From contig NZ_FXXB01000007.1 of assembly GCF_900184245.1 (NCBI RefSeq), forward strand, positions 372,001 through 436,000: 64,000 bases of DNA. Direction: 5' to 3'. Below the pieces are notes generated by a model. The model saw only the letters and a program-made list of their open reading frames with translations, did no database searches and had not been told where the DNA came from. Positions within the stretch are counted from its first letter, which is position 1. The number at the start of each line of letters is the position of its first letter. Shown here in pieces: positions 53,833-62,966 of this stretch. Source of the stretch: Brachybacterium massiliense. Its GTDB lineage: Bacteria > Actinomycetota > Actinomycetes > Actinomycetales > Dermabacteraceae. The position numbers and the translations under genes are program-made.

Positions 53833-53920
53833 CGGAGGGTGCGGGATTCGAACCCGCGGTACAGGGTCACTGCACATTGGTTTTCAAGACCAACTCATTC
53901 GGCCGCTCTGACAACCCTCC
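53833..53920 (-). tRNA. tRNA-Ser(TGA)
   Basis: Acceptor GGAGGGT pairs with ACCCTCC; TTCGAATC T-loop; long variable arm; anticodon loop CTTGAAA giving anticodon TGA. CCA not encoded. Confidence 0.95.
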
Positions 53921-53955
53921 TCGTGCCCGAAGGCACCCGCGAGAGTCTACCGCTG

Positions 53956-54576
53956 TCAGGCGGCGCCGACCTGCTTCGCGTACTGATTCACGAACGTCGC
54001 CATCTCCTCGACGCTGATCTCCTCGGGCACGGCGGTCAGTGTGAGGACGCCGTCCTCGGTGCGCTGGTAGCAGGTCATGGAGCTGCCGGACTCATTGGTC
54101 CCGCAGCTGCCGGTGCCGGCGGCGACGTGGTCCGTCTCGATCTCGCCGACGAGGCTCTCGTAGTCGGAGCTGAGCACCGTCGAGTCGAGACTGATCAGGA
54201 TGCTCTCCTGGGAGTGGGAGTACATGTGCGCGGGGCCGCTTCCGTCCATCAGCGTGAACTCGCCGATCTCCTGCGGGGGCTCCGCGACGGCGTCGGCCGG
54301 GATGACCGCGCCCTCGGCCGCGGGCCCCGGATCCGCTTCTTCATCCGCTCCGCCTGCGGCGTCCTCGGGGGCGTCCTCGTCCGCGGCCTCCGACGCCGCC
54401 TCGGAGGCGCGCTGCTCGGCCTCCGATGCCGCCGCCTCCGTCGCCTCCTCCTGGGGTGCCTCCTCACCGGTGAGGGCCGGGGTCGAGCTCTCTTCCTCCG
54501 GTGCACCTCCTCCGCAGGCAGCCAGCGCCAGGGTCGACAGGGCGAGGGTGGACAGGAGAACTGCGGTCTTCCGCAT
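53956..54576 (-). CDS. Lipoprotein, Glu/Ala-rich linker and small C-terminal domain
   Basis: 206 residues. Signal MRKTAVLLSTLALSTLALAA with lipobox LAAC, Cys21. An acidic Ala/Glu low-complexity linker of about 70 residues leads to a folded domain (MDGSGPAHMYSHSQESILIS, then GSCGTNESGSSMTCYQRTED) whose two Cys may pair. Probably membrane-anchored on the outside. No family recognised. Confidence 0.8.
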   Translation of the reverse strand: MRKTAVLLSTLALSTLALAACGGGAPEEESSTPALTGEEAPQEEATEAAASEAEQRASEAASEAADEDAPEDAAGGADEEADPGPAAEGAVIPADAVAEPPQEIGEFTLMDGSGPAHMYSHSQESILISLDSTVLSSDYESLVGEIETDHVAAGTGSCGTNESGSSMTCYQRTEDGVLTLTAVPEEISVEEMATFVNQYAKQVGAA

Positions 54577-54667
54577 GGAGGGCGTCGTCGTTTCGAGAGA
54601 TCGCGGGGGTCTCCTCCACCGTAGGCGATCGGGGACGACGCCGGGCCGCTGCCCGAGCAGCCCCGAT

Positions 54668-55171
54668 CTACCGCGATGAGTTCGCGAGCCAGCGCCGATG
54701 CGCCTCGATCGCGGCCCGGGTGGGCGTGCGCAGCTCCGTCGCAGGACTTCCCCAGCGCAGGAAGTTCTCGCCGCGGTACACCGCCATGCGATCCGTGGTC
54801 GCGAGCGCGGTGATCCGGCGCCCGAGAGGTTCGTTCAGCACCACCACCGCGGCTCCCGCGGTCCAGTAGTCGGCGGTCTGCTGGATCACGGCGACCTCCT
54901 CCCACCGGATGCGGTGGGAACGAACGTAGTGCACGAGCGTGAGGCCCTCGTCGTCGACGGTGAACTGGAGGCGGGTGCCGATCAGCATGGCGGCGAGAGA
55001 GAAGAGCACGACCATCAGGCACACCCCCGCTCCCAGCACCCCGGCGACGGAGTCCAGCGTGAGCAGCATGGCACCCGCGCCGAGCACGAAGAGGCTCGAG
55101 AAGCCCACGACGCAACCCATGCCGGCCCGGATCCATCCGATCTTCAGCGCGCGGTACCTGACCTCGGCCAT
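54668..55171 (-). CDS. PH-domain-like two-TM membrane protein
   Basis: 167 residues. Two TMs (residues 12-64) precede a cytoplasmic bPH-like domain (LQFTVDDEGLTLVHYVRSHR, WEEVAVIQQTADYW). Architecture matches the gene at 7241-7894, suggesting a small paralogous family. ATG follows GGAGGAC. Function unknown. Confidence 0.75.
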   Translation of the reverse strand: MAEVRYRALKIGWIRAGMGCVVGFSSLFVLGAGAMLLTLDSVAGVLGAGVCLMVVLFSLAAMLIGTRLQFTVDDEGLTLVHYVRSHRIRWEEVAVIQQTADYWTAGAAVVVLNEPLGRRITALATTDRMAVYRGENFLRWGSPATELRTPTRAAIEAHRRWLANSSR

Positions 55172-55312
55172 CTGTCCGTCCTCCCCAGGGATCCCACCCG
55201 ACCCGTCCGCAGAAGAGGATACGGCCCTCGGCGCATCATCTCGGTGGCGGAGCTGCTGGACCCCGCGCCGTCGCCGGACTGACGCCCGGGACGGACGGGG
55301 GCCGGCGCACGC

Positions 55313-56029
55313 TCAGCTCACCTGTGTACGGCGCACCAGCACCAGCCAGATCGCCGCCGACAGCGCCCCGATCACGGCGATCACGACCATCCACGGCCCC
55401 CAGCCCATGGTGAGGAGATCCAGCAGGCCCCGTCCGAAGCCGTCGAGGAACAGCACTCCCGAGAGGATTCCCACGCCGATCAGCGCCAGGACGGCGCCGG
55501 AGATCCAGAGGAACGCCTGACCGAAGCGGAGGAAGGCCGCGGTGATCGCGGCGCCGAGGAACAGCACGGTGAGAATCAGCAGGAAGGTCTGCACCAGGGT
55601 CTGCCACGGTGCGCCGGTGCTGGTGTAGAACACGTCGAAGAAGCGGATGCCCAGACCGAAGCCCTCGGTCGCTTTCTCGATGGTCTTGCCGAGGGTGATC
55701 AGCGCCGAGTAGACGACGGCGTTGCCCAGGAACACCACGCTCAGCCCGGTGGCGAACTCCCGGCGGGTCAGACCCAGTCCGAGCGCGAGGGGGAAGTACT
55801 GCCCCATGGAGGTGAATCCGTAGCCGATCAGCGGACCGAACAGCGCGAAGATCGCCCCGTTCCACTGCAGCCCTTCGTACATTTCGGCCCGGGCCTCGGG
55901 GCCCTGGGAGCCGACGATCGCGCCGGCGGCGAGGATGATCGCGAGGGCGAAGGTGACCGCGAGCAGCGGCCAACCGAAGGCTTGCATCCGGTTGACCAGG
56001 TGCATGTCGATGACGTTGCGTGAGCGCAT
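55313..56029 (-). CDS. ABC transporter permease, multi-TM
   Basis: 238 residues, six TMs, YtrC/YtrD-like. Residues MYEGLQWNGAIFALFGPLIG and YFPLALGLGLTRREFATGLS are typical of membrane subunits next to YtrB-like ATPases. GAGGAG lies 8 nt before ATG 56029; the frame reaches 56209 but would overlap the ATPase gene. Third gene of the GntR-ATPase-permease operon. Confidence 0.82.
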   Translation of the reverse strand: MRSRNVIDMHLVNRMQAFGWPLLAVTFALAIILAAGAIVGSQGPEARAEMYEGLQWNGAIFALFGPLIGYGFTSMGQYFPLALGLGLTRREFATGLSVVFLGNAVVYSALITLGKTIEKATEGFGLGIRFFDVFYTSTGAPWQTLVQTFLLILTVLFLGAAITAAFLRFGQAFLWISGAVLALIGVGILSGVLFLDGFGRGLLDLLTMGWGPWMVVIAVIGALSAAIWLVLVRRTQVS

Positions 56030-56042
56030 CTCGGAACTCCTC

Positions 56043-56921
56043 TCAGCGTGCCGCGGCCGTGGCTGCGGCAGTGGTGCGATGGACGATGTAGTTCTGCAGC
56101 GAGACGGGCGCGACCTGGAGCCCTGCGGCCCGGGCCCGCTCGGCGCCGCCGGGCTCTGCGTGGAGGGTGGCGGTGGCCAGCGAGCCGATCTCCTGAACGT
56201 GGAGCACATCGGCCCCAGCGGCGAAGGCCATGACCTCGTCGCGACGGCCGGAGACCTCGATCGCGGCGTTCTGCAGCGTCTCGGCCTCCTCGGAGATCGC
56301 GACCCGACCCTCGTCCAGCAGCACCACGTGCTCGAGGAGGTTGGCGACCTCGTCGATGTGGTGGGTGGAGAGGATGACGGTGCGGGGGTGGTCCGTGAAG
56401 TCGGCCAGCAGACGATCGAAGAACAGTCGTCGTACGACCGCGTCCAGGCCCAGGTAGGGCTCGTCGAAGAAGGTCAGCGGCGCTCGGGAGGCGAGGCCGA
56501 GGATGATGCCGACGGCGGAGAGTTGGCCGCGCGAGAGCTTCTTGATGACTCTCTTCTCGGGGAGTCGGAAGTCGGCGATCAGCTCGCGGGCCAGGTCCTG
56601 GTCCCACGCGGGGTAGAGGCTCTCGGCGATGCGCAGCACGTCCAGGGGGCGGAATCCGTCGGGGTACTTCTGGCTCTCCTGGATGAAGCACGTCCGAGCG
56701 AGCACCTGCGGGTTCTCCACGGGGTTCTGCCCCAGCACCCGCATCTCGCCGGAGCTGGCGAAGATCTGCCCGGTGAGCAGCTTCATGAGGGTGGTCTTGC
56801 CGGCGCCGTTGCGGCCCAGCAGACCATGCACCCGGTTCTCGGCGAAGGACAGCGAGGCGTCGTCGATCGCGACGACGTCGCGGAACTGCTTGGTGAGGTT
56901 GCGGGTCTCGATCGCGGTCAT
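56043..56921 (-). CDS. ABC transporter ATPase, YtrB-like
   Basis: 292 residues. Walker A GRNGAGKT, a modified signature LSRGQLSAVGI (SRGQ rather than SGGQ), Walker B LTFFDEPYLGLD, H-loop STHHIDEV. The altered LSRGQ signature is usual for this subgroup, YtrB/EcsA-like. Overlaps the GntR gene by ATGA. Confidence 0.88.
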   Translation of the reverse strand: MTAIETRNLTKQFRDVVAIDDASLSFAENRVHGLLGRNGAGKTTLMKLLTGQIFASSGEMRVLGQNPVENPQVLARTCFIQESQKYPDGFRPLDVLRIAESLYPAWDQDLARELIADFRLPEKRVIKKLSRGQLSAVGIILGLASRAPLTFFDEPYLGLDAVVRRLFFDRLLADFTDHPRTVILSTHHIDEVANLLEHVVLLDEGRVAISEEAETLQNAAIEVSGRRDEVMAFAAGADVLHVQEIGSLATATLHAEPGGAERARAAGLQVAPVSLQNYIVHRTTAAATAAAR

Positions 56922-57277
56922 CGTGACGCCTCCTTCGTGATCATCTCGGTGAGTTCATCGGGGTCGATGCCCAGCTGTGCGGCTTCGCGCAGCAACGGGA
57001 CGATGTAGGTGCGGGCGAAGTCGTCGCGTCGGCGCCTGCGCAGCAGCCCGGTCGCTCCGACGGTGACGAACATGCCCACTCCGCGGCGCTTGACCAGCAC
57101 ACCCGCATCGGCGAGGCGGTTCAGCCCTTTGCCTGCCGTGGCGGGATTGATGCGGAGGAAGGCGGCCAGTTCATTGGTGGAAGGCACCGGGGTGCCCTCC
57201 GGGTAGGTGCCGTCGAGGATCCCGTCCTCGATCTGCTCTGCCACAGCGATGAAGAGCGGCTTCGACTCGTCGAGCAC
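56918..57277 (-). CDS. GntR regulator, YtrA subfamily
   Basis: 119 residues. wHTH EQIEDGILDGTYPEGTPVPS and NPATAGKGLNRLADAGVLVK, with the short C-terminal two-helix dimerisation tail that defines YtrA. Such proteins repress their own ABC operon and respond to envelope stress or antibiotics in bacilli. Start GTG 57277 with AGGAGG upstream. An inverted repeat in the promoter is its likely operator. Confidence 0.9.
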   Translation of the reverse strand: MLDESKPLFIAVAEQIEDGILDGTYPEGTPVPSTNELAAFLRINPATAGKGLNRLADAGVLVKRRGVGMFVTVGATGLLRRRRRDDFARTYIVPLLREAAQLGIDPDELTEMITKEASR

Positions 57278-57316
57278 GCCGCACCTCCTGTCGTCGAGGC
57301 CGCACCGCGGCTCCTT

Positions 57317-57356
57317 GGTTCATTACTCCACTAACTAACCATAGAACCAATGAACC
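57317..57356. promoter_or_regulatory. Inverted repeat before ytrA-type operon
   Basis: GGTTCATT (57317-57324) and AATGAACC (57349-57356) are exact, 24 nt apart. Between them lie GTTAGTTAGT and GGTTCTATGGTTAG elements on the minus strand. The A/T-rich patch is a striking contrast to its GC-rich surroundings. Confidence 0.55.
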
Positions 57357-57434
57357 GTCAAGGAGCCTGATCGATGTTCCGTCGTCACGGCGCATAGGGT
57401 GGAGCCCACCGCCCGCGAAAGAGAGGAGCGCCCC

Positions 57435-58421
57435 GTGCGCGCTGTGCTGATCGACTCCGAGGGCTCGGCCCCACGCCTGCTGGAGGACGCCGACGAGTCC
57501 CTGCTCAGCGGCGAGGTCGCCCTGGACGTGCTGGTCTCCAGCTACAACTACAAGGACGGGATGGCGATCGCCGGCAAGGGCATCGCCCGCACCCATCCGC
57601 TGATCCCCGGTATCGACCTGGTGGGGCGGGTGACCGACGTCGAACCCGGCACCGAGGGCCGCTTCTCCGCCGGCGACCTGGTGCTCCTGAACGGAGACGG
57701 CATCGGCGAGTCCCGTCACGGCGGCTTCGCGACCCGGGCACGGGTGCGCGCCGACGCGCTGGTGCGCCTGCCCGCGGGCCTCTCCCCCGAACGCGCTGCG
57801 GCGATCGGCACGGCGGGGTTCACCGCGATGCTCGCGGTGCTGCGCCTCGAGGACACGGGCGTGACCCCGGAGTCCGGGGATGTGCTGGTCACCGGCGCCT
57901 CCGGCGGCGCGGGCTCGATCGCGGTGGCGCTGCTCGCGGGGCGCGGGCACCGGGTGATCGCCTCGACGGGCCGCTCGCACGAGAACGCCGAGTACCTGCG
58001 CGAGCTCGGCGCGGCGGAGGTGATGGATCGCCGGGAGCTCTCCGAGGAGCCGGGCCGTCCGCTGCAGTCCCAGCGCTTCGCGGGCGCGATCGACGGGGTG
58101 GGCAGCACGACGCTCGCGAACGTCCTCGCGCAGACCTCCTGGGGCGGCACGGTCGCCGCGTACGGCCTGGCGCAGGGCCCGGATCTGCCGACGACGGTGC
58201 TGCCGTTCATCCTGCGCGGGGTGACGCTGGCGGGTGTGAACTCGGTCGAGTGCCCGCTGCCGCTGCGTGAACGGGCCTGGGACACCCTGGCCGCCGAGCT
58301 CGACATGGACCTGCTGGATGCGATGACCACGAGCATCGGCCTGTCCGAGACGATCGACTACGCGGAGCGGATCCTGTCCGGGCAGGTGCGCGGCCGCACC
58401 GTGGTGGAGGTGACCCAGTGA
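57435..58421 (+). CDS. MDR oxidoreductase, YhdH/acrylyl-CoA reductase type
   Basis: 328 residues. YhdH signature SSYNYKDGMAIAGKGIARTH and PLIPGIDLVGRV, cofactor loop VTGASGGAGSIAVALLAGRG, later SVECPLPLRERAWDTLA. NADPH-dependent reduction of an activated alkene. GTG 57435 has GAGAGGAG 7 nt upstream; an in-frame ATG at 57399 is the alternative. GTGA overlap with the next MDR gene. Confidence 0.87.
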   Translation: MRAVLIDSEGSAPRLLEDADESLLSGEVALDVLVSSYNYKDGMAIAGKGIARTHPLIPGIDLVGRVTDVEPGTEGRFSAGDLVLLNGDGIGESRHGGFATRARVRADALVRLPAGLSPERAAAIGTAGFTAMLAVLRLEDTGVTPESGDVLVTGASGGAGSIAVALLAGRGHRVIASTGRSHENAEYLRELGAAEVMDRRELSEEPGRPLQSQRFAGAIDGVGSTTLANVLAQTSWGGTVAAYGLAQGPDLPTTVLPFILRGVTLAGVNSVECPLPLRERAWDTLAAELDMDLLDAMTTSIGLSETIDYAERILSGQVRGRTVVEVTQ

Positions 58422-59407
58422 CCATGCGCGCGATGACCATCACCGAGGACCACCGGCTCGAGCTCGCCGAGCTGCCCGAGCCCGTCCCCGCCCCCGGCGA
58501 GGTGCTGGTCGATGTGGTCGCCGCCGGCGTGAACCGGGCGGACCTCGCCCAGACCGCGGGACAGTATCCGCCGCCCCCGGGCGCCTCCGAGCTGCCGGGC
58601 CTCGAGGTGTCCGGGCATCGTCGCGACACCGGCGAGCCGGTGGTCGCACTGCTCGCGGGCGGCGGGTACGCGGAGGTCGTCGCAGTCCACGAGGACCTGC
58701 TGCTCCCGGTCCCGGACGGCATGGGCCTGGTCGAGGCCGCGGGCGTGGTCGAGGTGGCCGCGACGGTGATCTCGAACCTGGTGCTCGAGGCGGGCCTGCG
58801 CGAGGGCGAGACGATCCTGATCCAGGGCGGGACCGGCGGCATCGGCAGCGCCGCGATCCAGATCGCGCGGCACCTCGGGGCACGGGTGCTCACCACCGTC
58901 GGCTCCGACGAGGCGGTCGCCACGGCGCGTGAGCTCGGCGCGGACCTCGCCTGGAACCGCCGCACGACGGACCTGCTCGCGGCGGTCCGCGAGGCCGGCG
59001 GGGTGGACGTGATCCTCGACGTGGTGGGCGGCCAGGCGCTCCCCGATCACGTGAGGATGCTGCGCGAGAACGGTCGCCTGGTGATCATCGGGACGCTCGG
59101 CGGGGCCAGTGGCGAGCTGCCGATCGGGCTGCTGATGAGCAGGCGCGGACGCATCATCGGCACCACGCTGCGCTCGCGCCCGGTGGAGATGAAGCGCGGG
59201 ATCCTCGAGGCGACGAAGCATCTGGTGTGGCCGCTGCTGGCCTCGGGCGAGCTGCGGATCCCGATCCAGGCGCGCTTCCCTCTCGAGCGCGCCGAGGAGG
59301 CCCACGCGGTGCTGCGGGAGGGTGGGCACCTCGGCAAGGTGATCCTCGAGGTGGGGACGGCTCAGGCCAGCAGCTTCTCCAGCACCAGCACGGTGCCGTC
59401 CTCGTAG
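58418..59407 (+). CDS. Quinone oxidoreductase, PIG3/TP53I3 type
   Basis: 329 residues. NRADLAQTAGQYPPPPGAS and the NADPH loop IQGGTGGIGSAAIQIARHLG, then VVGGQALPDHVRMLRENGRL. One-electron quinone reduction is known for the family. The frame ends 46 bp inside the convergent HAD gene, so the last 15 codons (SSFSSTSTVPSS) are also antisense coding. The GTG at 58418 overlaps the preceding stop; ATG 58424 is possible. Confidence 0.87.
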   Translation: MTMRAMTITEDHRLELAELPEPVPAPGEVLVDVVAAGVNRADLAQTAGQYPPPPGASELPGLEVSGHRRDTGEPVVALLAGGGYAEVVAVHEDLLLPVPDGMGLVEAAGVVEVAATVISNLVLEAGLREGETILIQGGTGGIGSAAIQIARHLGARVLTTVGSDEAVATARELGADLAWNRRTTDLLAAVREAGGVDVILDVVGGQALPDHVRMLRENGRLVIIGTLGGASGELPIGLLMSRRGRIIGTTLRSRPVEMKRGILEATKHLVWPLLASGELRIPIQARFPLERAEEAHAVLREGGHLGKVILEVGTAQASSFSSTSTVPSS

Positions 59408-60324
59408 ATCGAGTCGGTGACGACGTCCGCGACGTCCTTCACGCCCTGCGGGGCCTGGCCCATGGCCACGCCCGCACCGGCCCAGGTGAGCATCTCGACG
59501 TCGTTGAAGCCGTCGCCGACGGCGACCGTGTGGGCGCTGTCGATCGCGAGCTTCTCGCGCAGCACCTCGAGGGCGCTGGCCTTGGAGATGCCGGGAGCGG
59601 CCATGTCCAGCCAGGCCGTCCAGCCGATCGAGTACTCCACGCCGTGCACGCCGGACTGGGCGACGACCTCGGAGAACTCCTGCGGCGAGAGGTCCGGGAC
59701 GTGCACCACCACGCGCACCGCCTCGAGGCCCATCAGATCGTCGAGGTCGCTCTCGATCGCCTCGACGCCGAAGCTCGCGTCCTGGAAGCCGGCGGTGGAG
59801 CGGAAGGTGCCGTCGGCCATCTCGACGGCGTAGTGCGCATCGGGCGCGACCTCGCGCAGGGTGCGCAGCGCATGGCCGGGCTGGAAGATCTGGGTGTCGA
59901 TGACGCGGTACCCGCCGTCGGCCTGCGGATCCATCTCGACGGTCACCGCGCCGTTGGAGCAGACCGCATAGCCGCGGGTGATGCCCGCCGCCTCGACGAT
60001 CGGCAGGGTCGCGCCGAGCGAGCGGCCGGTGGCGATGACGACGGTGTGCGACTCCGCCGCCCGCTGCAGCACGTGGTGCAGCGACGGGGTCATCGCCCCG
60101 TCGTGGTCCACGAGCGTGCCGTCGACGTCGAGGCCGATCAGCAGCCGCTGCCCGGCGAGGCCGTCGAGGTGCTCGTCCAGGCGTGCGCGGGTCGCATCGC
60201 GGTCGGTGGTGGTGGTGGAGGAGGAGGTCATGGCCGGCAGTGTGGCATCGCTGCGGGACGAGCGGGTGAACGGCCCGTGACGAAGCGCCTCGAACAGTCG
60301 GCGGAAGAGTCCGGGAGCGGGCAT
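59362..60324 (-). CDS. HAD-family Cof-type phosphatase
   Basis: 320 residues. HAD motif I DVDGTLVDHDG, motif II VVIATGRSLG, motif III Lys in GISKASALEVLREKL, motif IV GDGFNDVEMLTWAGAGVAMG, as in Cof/YbiV-like sugar or nucleotide phosphatases. The start is uncertain: ATG 60324 abuts the serS stop, ATG 60231 begins MTSSSTTTTDRDAT and would lose a possibly spurious leader. Confidence 0.87.
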   Translation of the reverse strand: MPAPGLFRRLFEALRHGPFTRSSRSDATLPAMTSSSTTTTDRDATRARLDEHLDGLAGQRLLIGLDVDGTLVDHDGAMTPSLHHVLQRAAESHTVVIATGRSLGATLPIVEAAGITRGYAVCSNGAVTVEMDPQADGGYRVIDTQIFQPGHALRTLREVAPDAHYAVEMADGTFRSTAGFQDASFGVEAIESDLDDLMGLEAVRVVVHVPDLSPQEFSEVVAQSGVHGVEYSIGWTAWLDMAAPGISKASALEVLREKLAIDSAHTVAVGDGFNDVEMLTWAGAGVAMGQAPQGVKDVADVVTDSIYEDGTVLVLEKLLA

Positions 60325-60325
60325 C

Positions 60326-61597
60326 TCAGGCAGTGCCCCCCGCGACCTCGAAGATCTCGCGACCGCCGAGGTAGGGGCGCAGGCCCTCGGGCACCACGAC
60401 CGAGCCGTCGGGCTGCTGGTGGTTCTCGAGGACCGCCGCGATGAACCGGGTGGTGCCGAGGGTGCCGTTGAGCGTGGCGACCGGGCGCAGCCCGTTCTCG
60501 GTGCGCTCGCGGATGTTCAGCCGGCGTGCCTGGAACTGGGTGGTGTTCGAGGTGGAGGTCAGCTCGCGGTAGGTCGACTGCGAGGGCATCCATGCCTCGC
60601 AGTCGTATTTGCGGGCGGCGGAGGTGCCGAGGTCGCCGGCGGCGGTGTCGATGATGCGGTAGGGCACGTCGATGCGCGCCATCATCTCCCGCTCCCAGTC
60701 CAGCAGCCGCTCGTGCTCCTCGTAGGAGTCCTCGATCCGGCAGTAGGAGAACATCTCGACCTTGTGGAACTGGTGCACGCGGATGATGCCGCGGGTGTCC
60801 TTGCCGTAGCTGCCGGCCTCGCGGCGGTAGCAGGCGCTCCAGCCGGCGTAGCGCAGCGGGCCGTCGCTGAGGTCGATGATCTCGTCCTTGTGGTACCCGG
60901 CCAGCGCCACCTCGCTCGTGCCCACGAGGTAGAGGTCATCGCCCTTGTCGAGGTGGTAGACCTCGTCGGCGTGCTCGCCGAGGAAGCCGGTGCCCTCCAT
61001 CGCCTCGGGCAGCACCAGGGTGGGGGTGATCATCGGGGTGAACCCGGCCCTGGTGGCCTGGTCGATCGCGGAGTTCAGGATCGCGAGCTCGAGCTGGGCG
61101 CCGACGCCGCGCAGGAAGTAGAAGCGGGCGCCGGAGACCTTCGCGCCGCGCGCCATGTCGATCGCGCGGAGCCCTTCGGCGATCTCGAGGTGGTCCTTGA
61201 CGGGGTGCTCGAACTGCGGGACCTCGCCCACGTGCTCGCGCACCACGAAGTCCTCCTCGAGCCCGGCGGGAGCGCCCTCGGCGAGGTTCGGGATCTCGCG
61301 CAGGGCGGCGTCACGCGCGCCGAGCGCCTCCTCGGCCTCGGCCTCGAGCCGCTTGACGTCGGCGGCGAGCTGCTTGACCTCGGCCAGCAGCGCCTGCTTC
61401 TCCTCACCCTTGGCCTGGGCGACCTTCTTGCCGAAGGCCTTCTGCTCGGCGCGGGCGGACTCGAAGGCGGAGGTGGTCTCGCGCCAGCGCGAATCCGCCT
61501 CGAGCACCGCATCGACGGTGGAGGGGTCGCGTCGGCGTGCACGCTGTGCTTCACGGACGACGTCGGGGTTCTCGCGCAGGAGCCGCAGATCGATCAT
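60326..61597 (-). CDS. serS: Seryl-tRNA synthetase
   Basis: 423 residues. N-terminal coiled-coil arm ([20 protein letters not shown]), class II motif 2 [20 protein letters not shown] with HQFHKVE, and motif 3 [19 protein letters not shown]. The ligand for both tRNA-Ser genes of this window. TACCCT is 6 nt before ATG, suggesting leaderless transcription divergent from the lipid kinase 44 bp away. Confidence 0.96.
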   Translation of the reverse strand: MIDLRLLRENPDVVREAQRARRRDPSTVDAVLEADSRWRETTSAFESARAEQKAFGKKVAQAKGEEKQALLAEVKQLAADVKRLEAEAEEALGARDAALREIPNLAEGAPAGLEEDFVVREHVGEVPQFEHPVKDHLEIAEGLRAIDMARGAKVSGARFYFLRGVGAQLELAILNSAIDQATRAGFTPMITPTLVLPEAMEGTGFLGEHADEVYHLDKGDDLYLVGTSEVALAGYHKDEIIDLSDGPLRYAGWSACYRREAGSYGKDTRGIIRVHQFHKVEMFSYCRIEDSYEEHERLLDWEREMMARIDVPYRIIDTAAGDLGTSAARKYDCEAWMPSQSTYRELTSTSNTTQFQARRLNIRERTENGLRPVATLNGTLGTTRFIAAVLENHQQPDGSVVVPEGLRPYLGGREIFEVAGGTA

Positions 61598-61641
61598 TGC
61601 TCCAGGGTACCTGCGCACGCGCACGCCAGTACGCTGACGGA

Positions 61642-62805
61642 ATGGACCTCACTCTGCTGCTGCTGAGCATCGCCTCGGTGGTCACCACCGCCGTCACCAT
61701 CGCCCTGCTGGTGATCGTCCTGCGCAGGCTGGGACGCCACCGCCGCGAGCTGAACTCCCTGCGCGCCGCACAGCAGCAGCGTCCGGAGGCGTCCCCGCCG
61801 GGGCCCGATGCCCCGGCGGAGGAGGGCGAAGGGTCCGACGATCAGCGGCTGCGCCGCGTCGCGGTGGTGCTGAACCCCTCCAAGTTCGAGGGCACCGACT
61901 CCTTCCGCCGCAGCATCACCGAGGTGGTCGAGCGGATCGAGGGTGCAGAGACCGTCTTCTACGAGACCACCATCGACGACCCCGGCGAGGGCCAGGCCCG
62001 CCAGGCCGTCGAGGAGGGCGCAGATCTGGTCATGGCCGCCGGCGGCGACGGGACCGTGCGCATGGTCGCCTCGGTGCTGGCCGGCACCGATACCCGGATG
62101 GGCATCATCCCCGCCGGCACCGGGAACCTGCTGGCCCGCAACATCGAGATCCCGCTCGAGGACCCGTCGGCCGCGATGGTCGCGGCGCTGACCGGCACGG
62201 ACCACCAGGTCGACGTGGGCTGGCTGCGCACCGGCACCTCCGCCTCCGCGGCCCGCTCCGCGCCCAAGCAGATCTTCCTGGTGATCGCCGGGTTCGGGGC
62301 GGATGCGGAGATGATCGGCTACACCGATCCGAAGATGAAGAAGCGGATCGGCTGGATCGCGTACATCTTCGGCGGCATCCGCACGATCCTGGGCCGCTCG
62401 GTGGACGTGGTGGTGCAGCTGCCGGACGAGTCCCGCCACGCCCACAAGGCCCGCACGGTGCTGCTGGGCAACGTGGGCAAGCTGCCCGGCGGCTTCGTGC
62501 TGATGCCGGATGCGACGATCGACAACGGCCGTCTCGAGGTGGTGGTCGCCGGATGGCGCGGCGCCGCCGGGTTCAGTCAGGTCGCCGCGCAGGTGGTCAA
62601 CCCCAAGCTGATCCCGAAGTACGGGCCGAAGCTCTCCACGATGGAGCGCTACCTGACCCCCGGCATCCACGTCACGACCACGAAGGCGCAGCCCGTGCAG
62701 CTCGACGGCGACTCGGACGCCGAGGCCACGCACATGATCGCGACCGTCGATCCAGGCGTGCTGCGCCTGCGGGTGCCGGAGGGCACGGACCTCTCGCAGC
62801 CGTAG
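61642..62805 (+). CDS. Diacylglycerol-kinase-type lipid kinase
   Basis: 387 residues. An N-terminal TM ([20 protein letters not shown]) and an acidic linker precede the DAGK catalytic domain: VVLNPSKF, nucleotide loop [34 protein letters not shown], and a beta-sandwich with [18 protein letters not shown]. Phosphorylates diacylglycerol or a related lipid. TACGCT sits 6 nt before ATG (leaderless). Confidence 0.9.
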   Translation: MDLTLLLLSIASVVTTAVTIALLVIVLRRLGRHRRELNSLRAAQQQRPEASPPGPDAPAEEGEGSDDQRLRRVAVVLNPSKFEGTDSFRRSITEVVERIEGAETVFYETTIDDPGEGQARQAVEEGADLVMAAGGDGTVRMVASVLAGTDTRMGIIPAGTGNLLARNIEIPLEDPSAAMVAALTGTDHQVDVGWLRTGTSASAARSAPKQIFLVIAGFGADAEMIGYTDPKMKKRIGWIAYIFGGIRTILGRSVDVVVQLPDESRHAHKARTVLLGNVGKLPGGFVLMPDATIDNGRLEVVVAGWRGAAGFSQVAAQVVNPKLIPKYGPKLSTMERYLTPGIHVTTTKAQPVQLDGDSDAEATHMIATVDPGVLRLRVPEGTDLSQP

Positions 62806-62833
62806 GCGGGCCTGCCCGACGGGCGCTTCGGTC

Positions 62834-62966
62834 CTACGACCGCTCCGCCTCCGGCGCGATGAGCTTCCCGCTGCGGGCGAGGCCGGGATCGGTGCCGTCC
62901 GCGAGGTCGAGCGCCTGCTGGAGCGTCTGGTCGATGCGGAGCCTGTGTCCCTTGCGCCCGCCGGGC
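62834..62966 (-). other. Gap after usp gene with an unassigned open frame
   Basis: On the minus strand a frame stays open through this gap to a stop at 62834 and reads GKLIAPEAERS at its end, with plausible codon use but no start codon in the gap itself. Could be a shifted tail of the usp gene or chance. Confidence 0.25.

Noticed and set aside
53686-54624. Plus-strand frame containing RDSNPRYR
   Set aside because: RDSNPR is the well-known spurious translation across a tRNA; the frame runs through tRNA-Ser(TGA).
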